Shown: positions 62,695 to 64,000 of the stretch, piece after piece
How the letters are laid out: each line of letters begins with the position of its first letter
Position numbering within the stretch: position 1 is the first letter of the stretch
NCBI RefSeq assembly: GCF_003663825.1
Contig: NZ_RCCC01000001.1
Coordinates: forward strand, 4,534,501-4,598,500
Source of the DNA: Acidovorax sp. 106
GTDB taxonomy: Bacteria > Pseudomonadota > Gammaproteobacteria > Burkholderiales > Burkholderiaceae_C
Reading direction: 5' to 3'
DNA: 64,000 nt
Program-made: the position numbers and the translations under genes
Notes under the pieces: model-generated
Told to the model about the DNA's origin: nothing
Seen by the model: the letters and a program-made list of their open reading frames with translations, nothing else
The model's database searches: none

Positions 62695-64000
62695 ATGACA
62701 GCTTTTCGGCCTACCTCCCTGACACTGGCGCTTGGCGCCGCCTTGAGTGCAGCCCTGTGCGCCCCGGTGCATGCCCAGAGCCTGACGGAGCTGGTGGAAT
62801 CAGCCCGCACCTACGACACCACCTGGCAAGCCGCCCGCGCACAGCTTGACGCCGCCGCACGCCGTGCCGACCAGGCCCAGGCAGGCCTGCTGCCCAGCGC
62901 AGCTCTCACGTCGGGGGTAACCCGGGCACAGACCGATGTGAGCCGCCCCGACATTGAACGCACGGCCAACACCCAGACGCTGGGCGTGAACGCCTCGCAG
63001 CCGCTGTACCGCCCCGCCAACCGCATTACTCTGGAGCAAGGCCAGCGCGGCGTGGATGTGGCCCAAGCCCAACTGGACGCAGCCACGCAAGACCTGCTGG
63101 TGCGCGTGAGCCAGGCCTATTTCGACGTGCTGGCAGCGCAAGACACGCTGGCCTTTGTGCAGGCGCAAAAGACAGCCGTGTCTGAGCAATTGGCATCTGC
63201 CAAGCGCAACTTTGAAGTCGGCACCTCCACCGTCACCGATTCGCGCGAAGCCCAGGCCCGCTACGACCTGGTGATCGCCCAGGAAATTGCGGCTGAAAAC
63301 GACCTGCGCGTGAAGAAGCTGGCACTCGACCAACTGGTGGGCGTGACCAACGCCCAGCCCGTGCCGCTGGCCCAACCCGTGCAATTGCCCAACGTGGAGC
63401 CCACCAACGTCAACCACTGGGTGGACCTGGCCCGCGACCAGCAACCCGGCGTGCGCCAGGCGGCCATTGCGCTGGACATTGCCCGGCTGGAAACCAAGAA
63501 AGCCGAAACCGGCCACCGCCCCACCCTGGACTTGCAAGCGGGCTACAACATCACCCGCAACCCCACAGGCACCCTCACCAGCCCCGGCGTGAACAGCCGC
63601 ACCAACGTGGCCAGCGTGGGCTTGGCCTTCAACCTGCCATTGTTTGCAGGCTTCTCGGTGCAAAACCGCGTCAAGGAAACCTTGGCCCTGGAAACCAAGG
63701 CCGAGGCCGACCTGGAAACCAACCGTCGCAACGTGGCGCAGGCCACCCGTGCGGCCTTCTTTGGCGTGCAGTCGGGCCAAGGGCAGGTGCAGGCGCTGGA
63801 AGCGGCCGAGGCCTCCAGCCAAAGCGCTCTGGACGCCAACAAGCTGGGCTACCAGGTGGGCGTGCGCATCAACATCGACGTGCTCAACGCCCAAAGCCAG
63901 CTCTACCAAACCAAGCGCGACCTGGCCCAGGCCCGCTACAACGTGCTGCTGGGCACGCTGAAGCTGCGCCAGGCTGCTGGCACCCTGACACAGGAAGACG
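62695..64000 (+). CDS. tolC: TolC-family outer-membrane channel, C-terminus cut by window edge
   Basis: The first 435 codons. The signal peptide is MTAFRPTSLTLALGAALSAA to VHAQ. The TolC repeats are plain: LTELVESARTYDTTWQAARA, QPLYRPANRITLEQGQRGVD, VRVSQAYFDVLAAQDTLAFV, and the second half GLAFNLPLFAGFSVQNRVKE. It would form the trimeric exit duct of the RND pump encoded upstream. A GAGGA site seven bases before the ATG supports the start. Only the last few residues are missing. Confidence 0.95.
   Translation, partial: MTAFRPTSLTLALGAALSAALCAPVHAQSLTELVESARTYDTTWQAARAQLDAAARRADQAQAGLLPSAALTSGVTRAQTDVSRPDIERTANTQTLGVNASQPLYRPANRITLEQGQRGVDVAQAQLDAATQDLLVRVSQAYFDVLAAQDTLAFVQAQKTAVSEQLASAKRNFEVGTSTVTDSREAQARYDLVIAQEIAAENDLRVKKLALDQLVGVTNAQPVPLAQPVQLPNVEPTNVNHWVDLARDQQPGVRQAAIALDIARLETKKAETGHRPTLDLQAGYNITRNPTGTLTSPGVNSRTNVASVGLAFNLPLFAGFSVQNRVKETLALETKAEADLETNRRNVAQATRAAFFGVQSGQGQVQALEAAEASSQSALDANKLGYQVGVRINIDVLNAQSQLYQTKRDLAQARYNVLLGTLKLRQAAGTLTQED

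Noticed and set aside
1..64000. Prophage, integron, CRISPR-Cas or toxin-antitoxin system
   Set aside because: No integrase, transposase, Cas, capsid or paired small toxin/antitoxin genes were recognisable anywhere in the window.

Overview
The window reads as chromosomal core DNA of a high-GC betaproteobacterium, most like a Comamonadaceae member (Acidovorax relatives). The signs are the gene content (holB-tmk-mltG-pilZ block, MsbA, FimV-like protein, cytX with TPP riboswitches, the isoaspartate methyltransferase, rhodanese and TolC trio), dense coding and heavy use of GTG/TTG starts. No phage, plasmid, transposase or CRISPR array was seen.

Layout. 1-5.2 kb: a membrane diguanylate cyclase cut by the left edge, a decayed EAL-domain tail, a J-domain protein heading three unrecognised acidic proteins, and a YebC-family regulator. 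5.5-9.5 kb: a small basic secreted protein, tRNA-Lys, then tolB-pal-cpoB-tcdA. 9.8-17.3 kb: msbA, an ankyrin protein with tatD, the mltG-tmk-holB-pilZ replication/pilus block, and ygfZ divergent from mltG. 17.4-33.5 kb: metabolic and signalling genes (thioesterase-acetyltransferase fusion, esterase, exported hydratase-like protein, iron alcohol dehydrogenase, PAS-GGDEF-EAL protein, patatin, HDOD protein, tex, YecE-like, chemoreceptor, pseudouridine synthase). 33.5-39.4 kb: thiamine region with two TPP riboswitches, one before cytX and one before thiO-thiS-thiG-thiE, with thiD on the opposite strand. 39.4-47.7 kb: a FimV-like protein, fatty-acid/aromatic CoA genes, a Crp-type regulator, and an APH-like kinase paired with an acyl-CoA dehydrogenase. 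47.9-48.6 kb: an L,D-transpeptidase-like protein. 48.8-55.6 kb: a metal-uptake locus (Zur-like repressor, ABC ATPase, FtsX-type permease with a His cluster, small Cys protein, DUF3299-like protein, unknown exported protein, ZnuD-like TonB receptor). 55.7-64 kb: msrA, then a TetR-controlled RND pump followed without large gaps by an isoaspartate-methyltransferase-like gene, a rhodanese and a TolC-type channel cut by the right edge.

The most unusual signal is repetitive. A double-hairpin repeat of about 50 bp occurs at least seven times. It lies between convergent genes, but also inside ygfZ and a patatin gene, at the 3' end of an L,D-transpeptidase gene where it supplies the stop, and across the stop/start junction of the metal ABC genes. 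Three coding copies are read in the same orientation and the same frame. Two longer MITE-like palindromes (181 and 164 bp), a short derivative of one of them, and a REP-like palindrome are also present, three of these within or beside the metal locus. All functions are inferred from reading the sequence; no database search was run.
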